From Bacillota bacterium (GTDB lineage Bacteria; Bacillota; Clostridia; Lachnospirales; Lachnospiraceae), in contig JAEZZO010000044.1 in the NCBI GenBank assembly GCA_023418475.1, forward strand, positions 1 to 35,709: a DNA stretch of 35,709 bases, read 5' to 3'. Each line of letters starts with the position of its first letter. Positions within the stretch are counted from its first letter, which is position 1. The notes beneath the pieces are model-generated. The model was not told the origin of the DNA, searched no databases, and saw only the letters and a program-made list of their open reading frames with translations. Shown here one piece after another: positions 34,671 to 35,709 of this stretch. The position numbers and the translations under genes are program-made.

Positions 34671-35709
34671 ATGTTATTTAAAGCTTTCTTAGTGAAATAT
34701 GCTGAAATAGGATTGAAAGGGAATAATCGGTATATATTTGAAAACGCCTTAAGAGATCGAATCAGGGAAGCACTTGCTTGTCTGGGAGAATATATTGTTA
34801 GTAAGGAGCAGGGCAGGATTTTCATAGAATGTCCGCAGGAGTATGACTATGAAGAAACGGTAGCTGCCCTTACCAAGGTATTTGGAATATCTTCAATTTG
34901 TCCGGTGGCTGTTATTGAAAGCTCCGAATGGGAGAACCTTACCAGAGGAGTAGGGGATTATGTTGAAGCGATGTATCCGGATCGAAATATTACCTTTAAG
35001 GTGGAAGCAAAACGCGCGGATAAAAAATACCATTATACCTCTCCGGAAATCTGTATTGAAATGGGATCCTATCTTCTGGAGCGTTTTCCTGAAATGAAAG
35101 TTGATGTGCATGAACCCTCGGTAAGATTTACGGTCGAGGTTCGAACAAAATGTTATGTCTATTCCATCATTATTCCGGGTCTAGGCGGAATGCCGGTTGG
35201 CTGCAATGGAAAGGCAATGCTGTTATTATCCGGAGGTATTGACAGTCCGGTTGCAGGTTATATGATCTCTAAAAGAGGAGTATCCCTGGCAGCAACCTAT
35301 TTTCATGCACCGCCGTATACAAGTGAACGTGCAAAACAAAAAGTGGTGGATTTGGCAAAGAAGATTTCAAAGTATACCGGTAAAGTGAAGCTATTTGTCG
35401 TTAATTTTACGGATATTCAATTATATATCTATGACCAATGCCCTCATGAAGAGCTTACTATCATTATGAGAAGATATATGATGAAAATAGCTGAGCGGCT
35501 GGCAGAGCAGGAAGGATGCCTTGGACTTATCACTGGAGAGAGTATAGGACAGGTTGCAAGTCAGACCATGTATAGTCTGGCCGCTACCAATGAGGTTTGC
35601 GGTATGCCAGTTTATCGTCCGCTTATAGCATTTGACAAGAACGATATTATTGATATAGCAAAAAAAATTGATACGTTTGAAACTTCAATCCAGCCCTTTG
35701 AAGATTGTT
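34671..35709 (+). CDS. thiI: tRNA 4-thiouridine synthase ThiI (partial, cut by window edge)
   Basis: Uses sulfur from the desulfurase and ATP to make 4-thiouridine at tRNA position 8; some forms also serve thiazole synthesis. The frame is open from the ATG at 34671 to the window end (346 codons of an expected 390 or so). The N-terminal ferredoxin-like and THUMP domains begin FLVKYAEIGLKGNNR; the PP-loop is LLLSGGIDSPVAGY; then FHAPPYTSERAKQKV and ITGESIGQVASQT. GGAGG sits six bases before the ATG. Gram-positive proteins often lack the C-terminal rhodanese domain; that cannot be judged here. Confidence 0.95.
   Translation, partial: MLFKAFLVKYAEIGLKGNNRYIFENALRDRIREALACLGEYIVSKEQGRIFIECPQEYDYEETVAALTKVFGISSICPVAVIESSEWENLTRGVGDYVEAMYPDRNITFKVEAKRADKKYHYTSPEICIEMGSYLLERFPEMKVDVHEPSVRFTVEVRTKCYVYSIIIPGLGGMPVGCNGKAMLLLSGGIDSPVAGYMISKRGVSLAATYFHAPPYTSERAKQKVVDLAKKISKYTGKVKLFVVNFTDIQLYIYDQCPHEELTIIMRRYMMKIAERLAEQEGCLGLITGESIGQVASQTMYSLAATNEVCGMPVYRPLIAFDKNDIIDIAKKIDTFETSIQPFEDC

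Overview
The window is chromosomal DNA from a low-GC, Gram-positive anaerobic clostridium. The best fit is the Lachnospiraceae (former Clostridium cluster XIVa). Reasons for this are the AT-rich composition, near-consensus SigA promoters (TTGACA-17-TATAAT types), strong AGGAGG ribosome binding sites, and the gene order pta-ackA-DUF177-rpmF, ruvA-ruvB-zapA-U32-ftsW-pbp, polA-coaE-walJ, UPF0237-UPF0210, and nifS-thiI. The genus assignment is inference from gene content, not from an alignment.

Layout. 1-3480: acetate/ATP module (pta, ackA), then a DUF177 (YceD-like) gene and rpmF behind their own consensus promoter, closed by a clear intrinsic terminator. 3577-7424: a minus-strand RNase H-like exonuclease (YprB type) divergent from an 823-residue fusion of a CmpB-type membrane domain to a cardiolipin synthase. 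7551-15563: a small zinc-ribbon/HTH gene, ruvA and ruvB, zapA, a long U32 protein (rRNA/tRNA hydroxylation family), and a SEDS/PBP pair (FtsW/RodA-like plus class B PBP) with overlapping start and stop. 15641-16093: a NUDIX hydrolase.

16094-21973 looks accessory. It holds long intergenic gaps, a secreted transglutaminase-like protein with a Big2-like tail, and a blaI/blaR1-type pair with recognisable TACA/TGTA operators. The blaR1 gene is broken by two single-base frameshifts in A-runs. The region also contains several large palindromes, a 14-bp minisatellite of 11 units, a candidate small RNA, and tRNA-Leu(CAA) on the minus strand with its own promoter and terminator. From 21974 the housekeeping pattern returns: a zf-HC2 anti-sigma-like membrane protein, polA, coaE, walJ/yycJ, UPF0237 (ACT), UPF0210, pepD, an LCP-family protein, an M23 peptidase, a cysteine desulfurase, and a thiI gene that runs off the right edge.

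Themes. Much of the window serves cell envelope and division (ZapA, SEDS/PBP pair, LCP, M23, cardiolipin synthase) and DNA maintenance (RuvAB, PolA, YprB, WalJ). The nifS-thiI pair supplies sulfur for tRNA 4-thiouridine. No phage, CRISPR array, intact transposon or obvious new defence system is visible. The best leads are the CmpB-cardiolipin synthase fusion, a pseudoknot-capable sequence immediately upstream of the UPF0210 start, the blaI control region with three 11-bp direct repeats, the broken BlaR1-like sensor without a penicillin-binding sensor domain, and the minisatellite/small-RNA intergenic region.
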